Shown here: positions 1-7,171 of the stretch, in pieces
Numbering within the stretch: the first letter of the stretch is position 1
Layout: every line of letters starts with the position of its first letter
Assembly: GCA_002403455.1 (NCBI GenBank)
Contig: DHHV01000091.1
Location: 3,356 to 15,565 of the forward strand
From: Hyphomonadaceae bacterium UBA4763
GTDB taxonomy: Bacteria; Pseudomonadota; Alphaproteobacteria; Caulobacterales; Aquidulcibacteraceae
DNA: 12,210 nt
Reading direction: 5' to 3'
The notes under the pieces: model-generated
Seen by the model: the letters and a program-made list of their open reading frames with translations, nothing else
What the model was told of the DNA's origin: nothing
Database searches by the model: none
Position numbers and translations under genes: made by a program

Positions 1-649
1 GCCGCTGATCGCCAAAGGCGGCGTCTTCGGGGCGGATCAGCACCTGCTTGCGATAATCCAGATATTCGTCGATCAGCGCATTCAGAACATCGGCAGCCAA
101 TTGCGGGTCATGGCCGGAATAACCGGTGCGAATCACCTGGCTTTTCGGGGTCGCTGAGGCGCCAAAATTCTGCCGAAAGGCCTTGACGGCGGCGCTGCGG
201 ATCTCGGCGCGTTTGGCCGCGTCATCGCCAGCGCGCAAGAGCGCGTCGCCGAGTTTTGGATAAAGCGTTTCGATGCCGAAACGATCAAGCATCCGCTCGG
301 TCAAGGCTCGCGCCGAGAGGATTTCCACCTCGGCCTGCACAACCTGCTCGGCGTCCGGCAGCGCGCCGCGTCCTGCATCACCGACTTGCGGATCAAACAC
401 ATATTCCTGGCCGATATTGACAACGAGGCTGGCCCCAGCCTCGTATTGCTTTTCCTGCATCAGGGCCAGACCGATAGCCGCCGCAATAATCGGCGCGCCG
501 ACCAAGGCCATCAGCGGCCATTCGCGCCAAATTGCCGGAATCAAATCCAGGCTGTCCAATTGCGGCCGGCTTTGCCAGGCGCCGCCGCGGTCGCTGTCGC
601 CAGCGCCCGAGGCGTGAGCGGTCGCCGCATCATTGCGCGCAAGAGACAT
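1..649 (-). CDS. Wzz/GumC-type polysaccharide chain-length determinant (N-terminal 216 residues, 3' end outside window)
   Basis: The frame is open from an ATG at 649 to the window edge, so only the N-terminal part is visible. Residues 1-43 are a cytoplasmic stretch, followed by a membrane segment at about 44-64 (PLMALVGAPIIAAAIGLALM). The periplasmic part starts with the Wzz-family pattern 'YEAGASLVVNIGQEYVFDP' and continues with 'EVEILSARALTERMLDRFG', the usual helix of chain-length determinants in which pairs of residues before the coiled coil are well conserved ('QVEILSS..L'). Family members control the length of exported polysaccharide from the inner membrane, often with a C-terminal tyrosine-kinase domain; that part cannot be seen here. 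It is divergent from a Wza-like lipoprotein gene 108 bp away, which supports the role. A GAG-containing ribosome site lies about 9 bases before the ATG. Identity of the family is fairly sure; the specific polymer is unknown. Confidence 0.85.
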   Translation of the reverse strand, partial: MSLARNDAATAHASGAGDSDRGGAWQSRPQLDSLDLIPAIWREWPLMALVGAPIIAAAIGLALMQEKQYEAGASLVVNIGQEYVFDPQVGDAGRGALPDAEQVVQAEVEILSARALTERMLDRFGIETLYPKLGDALLRAGDDAAKRAEIRSAAVKAFRQNFGASATPKSQVIRTGYSGHDPQLAADVLNALIDEYLDYRKQVLIRPEDAAFGDQR

Positions 650-757
650 GGATAAACTCAACCATTCAAGCAAACATCAATTATCGGAAAATCCTTAATT
701 GGTCATTAGGGTTAATTCAGTAACGCTTCGTTAAGACGAACCGGGGAACAAGATGGC
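650..757. promoter_or_regulatory. Divergent AT-rich promoter region between the wzz-like and wza-like genes
   Basis: This 108-bp interval separates two divergent polysaccharide-export genes and is much richer in A and T than the genes beside it. It contains several TTAA words. One arrangement, GTAA at 720-723, seven bases, then TTAA at 731-734, is one base off the CtrA full-site pattern TTAA-N7-TTAA known in alphaproteobacteria. Two short overlapping inverted repeats are also present: TAACG-CTT-CGTTA at 721-733 and TTCGT-TAAG-ACGAA at 727-740, just before the wza-like ribosome site. They share bases, so they could not form at the same time. Function is inferred from position only. Confidence 0.4.
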
Positions 758-1477
758 ATGCCATCGCTGTTGCGCCATGTCATTTTTGCCGGCTCGATCG
801 CCTTTATCGGGCTGCTCAGCGCCTGCGCGCCAAAGCCAATCCCGGCGGCCGACTTCATCAACACGCCGTTTCCGGGCTGGACCGAAGATGATGGCTTTTA
901 CCGTGTTTATCCCGGCGATGCGTTCGACGTCATTGTGCATGGCGCGCCGGACCTCAGCCGCGCCGCGATCGTTGCGCCCGACGGGCGGCTGAGCCTGCCG
1001 TTGATCGCGCCAGTGCTGGCGGCCGATCGGACGATCGAGGAAATCCAGACCGCTTTGGCGGTCGCCTATGAGCCAATCTTGATCAATAATCGGGTCGATT
1101 TGGCGCCGACTGGCTTTGCCGCGCAGCAGATCTTCGTGGGCGGAGAGGTCAACCAACCGGGCGTTTATCCGTTGCCCGGCGAAATCGGCGCGCTGCAAGC
1201 CGTGCTGATCGCCGGCGGCTTTACGGACTTTGCGCGCGCCAAAGAGGTGATCATCCTGCGACGCGGGCGCGGCGGAATCGCCAAATTGCGCCTCGTCAAT
1301 CTCAGCGCCGAAACTCGGGGCGCCAGCGCCGACGCGCCGATCGCCCTGCAACGCTTTGACATCGTCATCGTGCCGCGCACGGCGATCGGCAATGTCAACG
1401 TCTTTGTCCGGCAATATATCCGCGACGCATTGCCCTTTGAGCCGTCGTTTTCCTACGCCTTCGGCAATTTTAACTAA
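758..1477 (+). CDS. Wza-type polysaccharide export lipoprotein (Poly_export + SLBB domains)
   Basis: A 239-residue protein with a lipoprotein signal peptide: a hydrophobic stretch at about 8-20 ends in the lipobox L-S-A-C with the lipidated cysteine at residue 23. The Poly_export domain follows (about 45-120), beginning 'YRVYPGDAFDVIVHG', the typical 'Y.l.pGD.l.i.V' signature. One SLBB domain follows at about 123-175 ('IFVGGEVNQPGVYPLPG' and 'LQAVLIAGGFTDFA'). Family members form the outer-membrane part of the export channel for capsule or exopolysaccharide; the gene opposite encodes the inner-membrane partner type. The protein is shorter than E. coli Wza (which has more C-terminal sequence), as is common in alphaproteobacteria. 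The start at 758 is chosen because it gives a complete signal peptide and has GGGGA about 10 bases upstream. The nearby ATG at 753 is in another frame. Confidence 0.9.
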   Translation: MPSLLRHVIFAGSIAFIGLLSACAPKPIPAADFINTPFPGWTEDDGFYRVYPGDAFDVIVHGAPDLSRAAIVAPDGRLSLPLIAPVLAADRTIEEIQTALAVAYEPILINNRVDLAPTGFAAQQIFVGGEVNQPGVYPLPGEIGALQAVLIAGGFTDFARAKEVIILRRGRGGIAKLRLVNLSAETRGASADAPIALQRFDIVIVPRTAIGNVNVFVRQYIRDALPFEPSFSYAFGNFN

Positions 1478-1488
1478 GGCCATGGACT

Positions 1489-1506
1489 TGCGCAGGCGCC
1501 CGCGCA
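1489..1506. repeat. GC-rich near-palindrome between convergent genes
   Basis: The 18-bp segment centred on GGCGCC reads nearly the same on both strands (TGCGC-A-GGCGCC-C-GCGCA, one mismatched pair). It lies in the 63-bp gap between the convergent wza-like and Sel1 genes. It might act in termination in both directions, but it has no loop of useful size and no T-run on either side, so a classic intrinsic terminator is not shown. Confidence 0.2.
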
Positions 1507-1540
1507 TCAATCCATAAAATCGCCACGGTCGCTCAAAGGT

Positions 1541-1813
1541 TCAATTCGCCGATTTCAGCCATTCGCGGGCGGCGCGTTGCGCGTTCGCCAATTCCGCCGA
1601 GGACAATTGCTGCGCGATCTCGGACCGATAGGTTCGCGCATCGGCAAAGCCTTTGATCACTGCCAGATTGAACCATTTATGCGCCGCGACCAAGTCCGCG
1701 TCGACATCCTGGCCAATCGAATAGGCAATGCCCAAACGATACATGTCTTCCGCCGTCATCAGCATCGGCGGTAATTCAACTGGCTTTGCCAGCTCTCCTG
1801 CTTCGTACGCCAT
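1541..1813 (-). CDS. Small Sel1-like repeat protein
   Basis: About 90 residues. The central segment 'MYRLGIAYSIGQDVDADLVAAHKWFNLAVIKGFADA' matches the Sel1-like (TPR-related) repeat pattern, with the typical G-x-Y, A-x-K-W-F-x-x-A and G-x-x-x-A positions. The rest is a charged helix ('AQRAAREWLKSAN'). Sel1 repeats are protein-protein binding modules; no partner is evident. The frame extends upstream to an ATG at 1873, but I choose 1813: AGGGG lies 7-8 bases before it on the minus strand, while the upstream 20 residues are arginine/cysteine-rich and not protein-like. No signal peptide is visible, so it is probably cytoplasmic. Only about one full repeat is present, much shorter than most Sel1 proteins. 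Family assignment is fairly safe; role unknown. Confidence 0.75.
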   Translation of the reverse strand: MAYEAGELAKPVELPPMLMTAEDMYRLGIAYSIGQDVDADLVAAHKWFNLAVIKGFADARTYRSEIAQQLSSAELANAQRAAREWLKSAN

Positions 1814-1950
1814 GCAACAACCCCTACAACGTAGCGCGGACCGTTCTGGTCTATCGCGTCCGCCGGGCGACATTGCCGCGTTAAGCTTGAGAAGACGTTA
1901 ATTTTGACCTGGGAAAAATTTGCCTAGTTAACCATTTATTCTTTTCAAAA

Positions 1951-2125
1951 CAGCGGCGCCATCATCTATGCTTCGGTTTCCCTGGGCGAGCCGTTGAAAT
2001 CCGCCCACCTGGACGCTGCCGTTAAGGCTTGGGCAATCCATCGCGCCGCTCTTTCGGACGACAGCCCAAGCGGCGCGCATGAGCGTCGTCGACACAGCCG
2101 GGGGCGCGGCAAATTAGCGCAGCTG
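1951..2125 (+). ncRNA. Candidate structured non-coding RNA (possibly 6S RNA-like)
   Basis: The 324-bp gap between the Sel1 gene and erpA has no convincing protein gene. Read on the plus strand, it has a series of complementary segments nested in order: CAGC 1951-1954/GCTG 2122-2125; GCGC 1956-1959/GCGC 2117-2120; GCCG 1990-1993/CGGC 2107-2110; CGCCC 2002-2006/GGGCG 2102-2106; GACGCT 2012-2017/AGCGTC 2082-2087; GCC 2018-2020/GGC 2072-2074; and GCTTGGGC 2027-2034/GCCCAAGC 2064-2071. This would give one long bulged rod of about 175 nt, the size and shape of 6S RNA. Short stretches such as CCCTG...AGCCG on the 5' side and ACAGCC...GGCG...GGCA on the 3' side recall my memory of E. coli 6S RNA. A competing 9-bp helix exists (CGCGCCGCT 2042-2050/AGCGGCGCG 2069-2077). 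Strand, ends and identity are inference; the neighbours (Sel1, erpA) are not the classical zapA/5-FCL setting. Confidence 0.35.
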
Positions 2126-2127
2126 CC

Positions 2128-2148
2128 TTTCGGGAAATCAGACCGAAA
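2128..2148. other. Short stem-loop spanning the erpA stop codon
   Basis: TTTCGG at 2128-2133 and CCGAAA at 2143-2148 are complementary around a 9-base loop that contains the erpA stop codon. No T-run follows on the minus strand, so termination is only possible, not shown. Confidence 0.2.
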
Positions 2149-2494
2149 AGCTCACCCCGCAGCCGCAGCCGCTTTTGGCATTGGGGTTTTTGATCTGGAA
2201 TGACGAGCCGATCAATTGCTCGACATAATCAAGCTCGGCTCCTTGCAGAAAATCCGCGCTGACCGGATCGACGAAGACCAACGCTCCATCCCGTTCGAGA
2301 ACAATATCGCCCGCGTCTGGCGCTGCGGCAAAGCCAAAATCATAGCGAAAGCCCGAACACCCGCCGCCGAGCACCGCCACCCGCAGCGCTTTGGCGCCAT
2401 CGCCGTCCTCGGCCAGGATGATTTTGATTCGCGCCGCGGCGGCCGGCGACAGGCCGATTTGGGCAGCGGCGGAAAGGAGTGGGCTAGTCGACAT
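2138..2494 (-). CDS. erpA: A-type iron-sulphur carrier protein, ErpA/IscA (HesB) family
   Basis: The protein of 118 residues from the ATG at 2494 is a complete A-type carrier. It has the family's helix 'LSPAAAARIKIILAED', the core 'LRVAVLGGGCSGFRYDFGF' with the first ligand cysteine, and the C-terminal 'NPNAKSGCGCGVSFSV' with the C-G-C pair. All three cysteines needed to hold or pass on an Fe-S cluster are therefore present. ErpA-type proteins deliver [4Fe-4S] clusters to apo-enzymes in the cytoplasm. The gene is divergent from dgt, a common alphaproteobacterial arrangement. A second in-frame ATG at 2509 would add five residues (MRAIE); neither has a strong ribosome site, so the start is uncertain by five codons. 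IscA, SufA and ErpA cannot be separated with certainty; ErpA is preferred from gene context because no isc or suf gene is adjacent. Confidence 0.88.
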   Translation of the reverse strand: MSTSPLLSAAAQIGLSPAAAARIKIILAEDGDGAKALRVAVLGGGCSGFRYDFGFAAAPDAGDIVLERDGALVFVDPVSADFLQGAELDYVEQLIGSSFQIKNPNAKSGCGCGVSFSV

Positions 2495-2566
2495 TTCGAT
2501 CGCTCGCATTCATTGCCAAAATAGCGTCATCGCCGCTAGGGACGAGGCGGCGCGCCTTCCCCTCAT

Positions 2567-3799
2567 ATGCGTTCGCTTTCGCGCGCAGCCAAGGCTTCTT
2601 CCGTGCCCGATCGCTATTTTCCCTGGGCGCCGCCGCGCGCGCCTTTCGCCACCGACCCGTTGCGTTCGCGGGGACGCCTCGTCGCCGAACCAGACAGCCG
2701 CACCCGATCGCCTTTTCAGCGCGATCGCGACCGCATCGTCCATTCCAGCGCCTTTCGCCGGCTGAAGCAGAAAACCCAAGTCTTCGTCGCCCATGAAGGC
2801 GATCACTACCGCACGCGCCTGACCCATTCCTTGGAAGTCGCCCAGATCGCCCGCGCCATCGCGCGGACCCTGGGGCTCGATGATGACTTGGCCGAGGCGG
2901 TCGCGCTTTCGCATGATTTGGGCCATCCGCCCTTTGGCCATGCGGGCGAAAAAGCGCTCGACGCCTGCATGGCGCCATTTGGCGGCTTTGACCATAACGC
3001 CCAGGCCTTGCGGCTGGTGACCAAATTAGAGGCGCGCTACCCGCAATTTGATGGGCTGAACCTTTCTTGGGAAACGCTGGAAGGCATGGTCAAGCATAAT
3101 GGCCCGGCGCTGGCCAAAGGCCAGACGCTGGCTGACGCGCCGGCGGCGCTGCGCGACTACGCCGCCGCCCATGATCTGGACTTGCACAGTTATTCTGGAC
3201 CTGAAGCGCAGATCGCCGCCCTTGCGGACGACATCGCCTATAACAATCACGACATTGACGATGGCCTGCGGGCCGGCTTGTTTTCGCTCGACGAGATCAT
3301 GGAAGCGCCGCTGGCGGGCGCGGTGTTTCGCGAGGTCCTTGCCGATTTCCCCGTCCTCGACCGCGATCGCCTCGCTTTCGAGGCGGTCCGCCGGCTGATT
3401 GGCGTGTGGATCGACGACGTGACGGCGGAGACGCAACGCCGGATCGCCGTGATCGCGCCGCGCTCGGTCGAAGACGTTCGGGCGGCGGGGCGCGCTTTGG
3501 TCGCCTTTTCACCGGCCATGGGGGCCGATATCGCGGGGCTGCGGCGGTTTTTGTTCACGCGCATGTATCGCCATACCTTGGTCAATCGCATGATGAGCCA
3601 GGCCAAACGTATCGTGCGCGACCTCTTTGCTTTGTTCATGGCCGAGCCAGAGACCTTGCCGACCCGCTGGCGCGCCCGCGCGATCGATGTCGATGAGACC
3701 CGAAAGGCGCGCGTCGTTTGCGATTACATCGCCGGCATGACCGATAATTTTGCGATCGAGGAGCATCGCAAATTGTTCAACCTTGAACCGTTTCTGTAG
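2567..3799 (+). CDS. dgt: dGTP triphosphohydrolase-like HD-domain protein
   Basis: A 410-residue, full-length Dgt-type deoxynucleotide triphosphohydrolase, which cleaves dNTPs to the deoxynucleoside and tripolyphosphate in the cytoplasm. The family signature 'SPFQRDRDRIVHSSAFRRLKQKTQVF' starts near residue 48. The HD metal site is intact: H87 in 'RLTHSLE', H116-D117 in 'ALSHDLGHPPFGHAGE', and D221/D222 in 'ALADDIAYNNHDIDDG'. The C-terminal 'FNLEPFL' region is typical of the shorter alphaproteobacterial type. It begins 57 bp (from the inner erpA start, 72 bp) from divergent erpA, so both promoters must lie in that gap. The chosen ATG at 2567 has only a weak purine-rich site upstream; a GTG at 2603 would also retain all conserved parts. 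In many alphaproteobacteria argS follows directly; here the next gene is the SPOR protein after 87 bp. Confidence 0.93.
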   Translation: MRSLSRAAKASSVPDRYFPWAPPRAPFATDPLRSRGRLVAEPDSRTRSPFQRDRDRIVHSSAFRRLKQKTQVFVAHEGDHYRTRLTHSLEVAQIARAIARTLGLDDDLAEAVALSHDLGHPPFGHAGEKALDACMAPFGGFDHNAQALRLVTKLEARYPQFDGLNLSWETLEGMVKHNGPALAKGQTLADAPAALRDYAAAHDLDLHSYSGPEAQIAALADDIAYNNHDIDDGLRAGLFSLDEIMEAPLAGAVFREVLADFPVLDRDRLAFEAVRRLIGVWIDDVTAETQRRIAVIAPRSVEDVRAAGRALVAFSPAMGADIAGLRRFLFTRMYRHTLVNRMMSQAKRIVRDLFALFMAEPETLPTRWRARAIDVDETRKARVVCDYIAGMTDNFAIEEHRKLFNLEPFL

Positions 3800-3886
3800 A
3801 ATCCACCGGTCCACAATTTCGCCGCGGATTTACCTTAACGCGGAATCGGCGCAGGAGAGCGCCCACGTTCTTTCGGCAGTTCAACA

Positions 3887-4564
3887 ATGCCCGCCTCGCG
3901 CGATCCATCCGGCCCGTATAATCCCCATGATGAGATCGCTGGCGATCGCCGCTGGTGGGCGCTGGCCGTGCTCGGAATTGGCTTGGCGATGGTCCTGGCG
4001 GCCGTCATTTGGCACCGCCTGCAAACCGATGATGAGGTGACGATCGTCGCCGCCCAGCCCTATAAGCGCGCGCCGACGCCGGAAGAATTGCGCGGCGCGA
4101 CCCAACCGAGCGATTCCACCGCCGATCTTGCTGTGCTCGGCGCCAATTTCGAGGGCGCGCTCGGCGAAAATGTTGAGCCGCCGCCGCAGCCTCTCGGGCC
4201 CGATCCAGTCGATTTATTGACGCCGCCATCGGCGACGATCAGCGGGGATGCGTCTGCGCCGCCATCGACCCCAAGCGCGCCACCGGTCTCCAGCATCCCA
4301 TTTGTTCCGGGCGGGCCGTTTTTGGTGCAAATCGGCGCGGTGCGTGAGGACGTCCAGGTTGATCCAACCGTCGACGCCGCCCGCAAGAAGGCGCAAAATC
4401 TCTTGGAAGGCGCGATCATCGACGTCGCCCGCGTGGATTTGGGCCCTGAAAAAGGCGTTTGGCGGCGAATTCGCGTCGACGGGTTCGAGGCCCGCGCGGC
4501 GGCGAGCGCCTTTTGCGATCAATTGCGCGCGCAATCAGTCGATTGCTTGGTGGTGGTGCGATGA
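3887..4564 (+). CDS. Membrane-anchored SPOR-domain protein
   Basis: A 225-residue protein with one N-terminal membrane segment at about 23-43 (RRWWALAVLGIGLAMVLAAV), an N-in topology signal, then a proline/serine-rich periplasmic linker (about 95-142). A C-terminal SPOR domain at about 143-225 starts with the diagnostic 'GPFLVQIGAV' and ends with 'SVDCLVVVR'. SPOR domains bind denuded peptidoglycan strands at the division septum, so the protein likely acts at the cell-division site. The layout (TM, low-complexity linker, SPOR) is that of FtsN-like or DedD-like proteins, but SPOR proteins next to nagZ and scpA are usual in alphaproteobacteria and are not FtsN itself. The stop overlaps the nagZ start (ATGA at 4561-4564), implying translational coupling. 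The start at 3887 has no clear ribosome site; GGAG near 3854 is too far away. Confidence 0.88.
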   Translation: MPASRDPSGPYNPHDEIAGDRRWWALAVLGIGLAMVLAAVIWHRLQTDDEVTIVAAQPYKRAPTPEELRGATQPSDSTADLAVLGANFEGALGENVEPPPQPLGPDPVDLLTPPSATISGDASAPPSTPSAPPVSSIPFVPGGPFLVQIGAVREDVQVDPTVDAARKKAQNLLEGAIIDVARVDLGPEKGVWRRIRVDGFEARAAASAFCDQLRAQSVDCLVVVR

Positions 4565-5598
4565 GCCTTGCCTTGATTGCCGGGATCGCCGGCCCCAGCC
4601 TGTCGGCCTATGAAAAAAGCTTTTACCGCGCCCTCAACCCGTGGGGGTTTATTGTGATGGGCCGCAATTGCGTCTCGCGGGCGCAATTATCGGCGTTGAC
4701 CAAAGATTTGCGCGCCTCAGTTGGCCGCGAGGCGATGATTTTCATCGACCAGGAAGGCGGTCGCGTCGCGCGGCTGAAAGCGCCGGAATGGCCGACTTTC
4801 CCGCCGGCCGCCCGCTTTGCCGCGCTTTACCATCAAGACCCGCAAGAAGCGCGCGATCTGTGCTTTCTCAATCACCGCTTGATGGCGGCTGAGCTGCGCG
4901 AAATTGGCGTCAACGCCGATTGCGCGCCGGTTTTGGACTTACCCGTCGTCGGCGCCCACCCGATCATCGGCGATCGCGCCTTTGGAACCGACCCACAAAC
5001 CGTCATCGAACTGGGGCGCGCCGCTTTGGCGGGGTTAAAAGCCGGCGGCGTTGCGGGCGTTATCAAGCACATTCCCGGCCATGGCCGCGCCAATGTCGAC
5101 AGCCATGACGAGGCGCCGACGGTTTCGACGCCCCTGCCGACCTTGCGCCGAAGCGATTTTGTTCCGTTCAAGGCTTTGGCGGCGGAGGCCGCGATGGCGA
5201 TGACCGCCCATATTGTCTATGATGGTCTGGACGCCGAACGCGTGTTGACTTTTTCCCCGACCGCCATTGCCCGCGCGATCCGCGGCGACATCGGCTTTGA
5301 CGGCGCGTTGATGAGCGATGATTTGCGCATGTCTGCGCTTGACGGGCGGCTAGAGGATCGCGGCCATCTCGCCATCCAGGCGGGCTGTGATTTGGCGCTT
5401 TATTGCGGCGCCGTCTCGGGCGAAGGCATTGTCGCCGAACTCGAGGCGCTCGCCGCCGGCTTGCCAATGCTGCAAGGCGAGGCGTTGCGGCGCACCAACC
5501 GCGCGATGGCCGAGGCGCAAGCGCCGCTCCCGTTCGATTCTGAGGCGGCCTGGGCCAAATTGCGCGCCGCTTTTGCCGCGCCTGCGGCGCTCGGATGA
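4561..5598 (+). CDS. nagZ: Beta-N-acetylhexosaminidase NagZ (glycoside hydrolase family 3)
   Basis: The 345-residue protein has the whole single-domain NagZ fold. The substrate-binding loop 'FIDQEGGRVARLKAP' is at about 61-75, the hallmark 'KHIPGHGRANVDSHD' at 169-183 includes the mobile catalytic-loop histidine (H182), and the nucleophile is the aspartate in 'LMSDDLRM' (about D253). NagZ removes N-acetylglucosamine from 1,6-anhydro-muropeptides in the cytoplasm during cell-wall recycling, and in some bacteria influences AmpC induction. The start at 4561 is chosen over the longer open frame that begins at 4459 because it overlaps the SPOR stop by ATGA and the extra upstream residues would duplicate SPOR-coding DNA. 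Its own stop overlaps the scpA start by ATGA. Confidence 0.95.
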   Translation: MSLALIAGIAGPSLSAYEKSFYRALNPWGFIVMGRNCVSRAQLSALTKDLRASVGREAMIFIDQEGGRVARLKAPEWPTFPPAARFAALYHQDPQEARDLCFLNHRLMAAELREIGVNADCAPVLDLPVVGAHPIIGDRAFGTDPQTVIELGRAALAGLKAGGVAGVIKHIPGHGRANVDSHDEAPTVSTPLPTLRRSDFVPFKALAAEAAMAMTAHIVYDGLDAERVLTFSPTAIARAIRGDIGFDGALMSDDLRMSALDGRLEDRGHLAIQAGCDLALYCGAVSGEGIVAELEALAAGLPMLQGEALRRTNRAMAEAQAPLPFDSEAAWAKLRAAFAAPAALG

Positions 5599-6389
5599 CC
5601 GACGCCGCGCAATTGGACGCGTTTGCGCTCCAGACGGACGAGCCGGACGCCGCCTTTGTGCTCTCGCTCGACGGGTTTGAAGGGCCGTTGCATATCCTGT
5701 TGTCGCTGGCGCGCGATCAAAAAGTCGATCTGCGCCGCATTTCAATCCTGGCGCTTGCCGAGCAATATCTGACCTTTGTCGCCGACGCCAAAGGCGCCAG
5801 AATCGATTTGGCGGCCGAATATCTGGTGATGGCGGCGTGGCTCGCCTGGCTGAAATCGCGCCTGCTGCTGCCGCGCCCCGCCAAAGCCGAAAAAGACGAA
5901 GACAGCCCCGAAGCCTTGGCGCGCGCTTTGGCGGATCGCTTGCAAAAGCTGGATCAGGTGTGCGCGGCCGCGCAAGCCTTGTTCGAGCGGCCCCAATTCA
6001 ATCGCGACGTCTTTTCGCGCCAAGCTGTCGCCGATCAAAACGACGACGTCGTCATCGCCTGGCGCGCCGATCTTTATGATCTCATGAAAGCCTATGCTGT
6101 TCAGCGCAATAAGGCCGTTGCCAAGACCATGGTCTTGCGCGCCCCAATTGTGCTCAGTCTTGAAGCGGCGCGGCTGCGTTTGCGCGATCTTCTCGGCGCG
6201 GGCGATGACTGGCGCAATCTGTCGCAATTGGTCCCCAGCGAGCGGCAAGCGCCGGCGGGCGCGACGCGCGCCTCGCGGGTCGCCAGCATGTTCGCCGCCG
6301 CGCTGGAGCTGACAAAAGAAGGCGCGGCAGAGTTGCACCAGGCGCAAGCCTTTGGTCCAATCCGTATTCGCCGCGTCGAATCGGCCTGA
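5595..6389 (+). CDS. scpA: Segregation and condensation protein A
   Basis: A 264-residue kleisin. The N-terminal signature 'FEGPLHILLSLARDQKVDLRRISILALAEQYL' at about 28-59 is nearly diagnostic of ScpA, followed by 'AAEYLVMAAWLAWLKSRLLLP' at about 73-93. The charged middle region (about 97-120) is the flexible kleisin linker, and the C-terminal winged-helix part (about 205-264) contacts the SMC head. ScpA bridges the SMC dimer together with ScpB to compact and separate the chromosome. It is coupled to nagZ by ATGA at 5595-5598 and is followed after 48 bp (by the start chosen here) by scpB. Confidence 0.95.
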   Translation: MTDAAQLDAFALQTDEPDAAFVLSLDGFEGPLHILLSLARDQKVDLRRISILALAEQYLTFVADAKGARIDLAAEYLVMAAWLAWLKSRLLLPRPAKAEKDEDSPEALARALADRLQKLDQVCAAAQALFERPQFNRDVFSRQAVADQNDDVVIAWRADLYDLMKAYAVQRNKAVAKTMVLRAPIVLSLEAARLRLRDLLGAGDDWRNLSQLVPSERQAPAGATRASRVASMFAAALELTKEGAAELHQAQAFGPIRIRRVESA

Positions 6390-6437
6390 TTCGCGCCGCG
6401 TATTTGGATTTTTGTGAAACAAAGCATGGAGCGCGTC

Positions 6438-7157
6438 ATGGAATCCCATGCAATCAGCTTTCAAGCCGACCTTCCTTTTGATCCGCAGGTCGAATTGGCC
6501 AAAGTCGACGCCCTGCGGATCGTCGAAGCGTTGCTGCTGGTCAGCCCAGAGCCGGTTCCCGCCAACGAATTACAGGCGCGTCTGCCGAAAGGCGTTGACC
6601 TTGACGATGTCGCCGATCTCTTGCGCCGGCTTTACGCTGGGCGCGGTATCGAGTTTGTCGCCGCCGCCGACGGGTTTCGCCTGCAAACCGCGCGCGATCT
6701 CGGTTATTTGTTCGAGGCGCAGCGGGTCGAACCGCGCAAACTCTCCAAGCCAGCGATGGAGATTTTGGCGATCATCGCCTATCACCAACCTGTTACCCGC
6801 GCCGAGATCGAAGCCTTTCGCGGCGTGTCGGTCGGCAAAGGCGCGTTGGATATCCTGTTGGAGATCGGTTGGGTGCGGCCGCGCGGCCGGCGCCGGACGC
6901 CGGGCCGTCCGATGACCTATGGCACGACGCCGGCCTTTTTGGCGCATTTTGGTTTGCCGGCCATCGATCAATTGCCCGGACGCGATGATTTGCGGGCGGC
7001 AGGCCTGCTCGATGCGCGTCTGGACGGGCAAACCCCGTTTCCGATCCCGAGCGACAAACCGACGGCGGACGAAGACCCGCTTGACCAAGAAGACGCCAAT
7101 TTCTATCTCGATTTTATCGGCGCAAAAGACGACGGAAACCTCGACCAAGCCGCGTGA
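6438..7157 (+). CDS. scpB: Segregation and condensation protein B
   Basis: A 239-residue protein with two winged-helix domains. The first begins 'LRIVEALLLVSPEPVPANELQARLP', the second contains the ScpB hallmark 'LSKPAMEILAIIAYHQPVTRAEIEAFRGVSV' and 'GRRRTPGRPMTYGTT'. A dimer of ScpB stabilises the ScpA kleisin on SMC. The frame is open back to a GTG at 6414 and an ATG at 6426. I prefer the ATG at 6438 because GGAG (6428-6431) lies six bases upstream; the others lack a recognisable site. The acidic C-terminal tail ('DEDPLDQEDANFYLDF') is variable in the family. Same operon as scpA and the tat genes. Confidence 0.93.
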   Translation: MESHAISFQADLPFDPQVELAKVDALRIVEALLLVSPEPVPANELQARLPKGVDLDDVADLLRRLYAGRGIEFVAAADGFRLQTARDLGYLFEAQRVEPRKLSKPAMEILAIIAYHQPVTRAEIEAFRGVSVGKGALDILLEIGWVRPRGRRRTPGRPMTYGTTPAFLAHFGLPAIDQLPGRDDLRAAGLLDARLDGQTPFPIPSDKPTADEDPLDQEDANFYLDFIGAKDDGNLDQAA

Positions 7158-7171
7158 CTTGTTGAGAGCGA

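Noticed and set aside
731..1510. Long minus-strand open frame (259 codons) opposite the wza-like gene
   Set aside because: It lies wholly on the strand opposite a gene with clear lipobox, Poly_export and SLBB signatures. Its translation is arginine- and aspartate-rich with no domain pattern, as expected for a shadow in GC-rich DNA.
2042..2077. 9-bp perfect inverted repeat as a rho-independent terminator
   Set aside because: The stem is strong but no T-run follows on either strand; treated as part of the RNA candidate instead.
1994..2203. Plus-strand 69-codon frame running into the 3' end of erpA
   Set aside because: TTG start, no ribosome site, basic low-complexity translation, and it overlaps erpA antisense; the RNA-like folding of the same DNA explains the conserved-looking structure better.
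4459..4560. Longer N-terminus for NagZ
   Set aside because: The extra 34 residues overlap SPOR coding DNA and are arginine-rich; the ATGA overlap at 4561 gives the standard NagZ start.
5742..6464. Minus-strand 240-codon frame opposite scpA
   Set aside because: It is fully antisense to a well-recognised scpA, low in hydrophobic pattern, and has no ribosome site.
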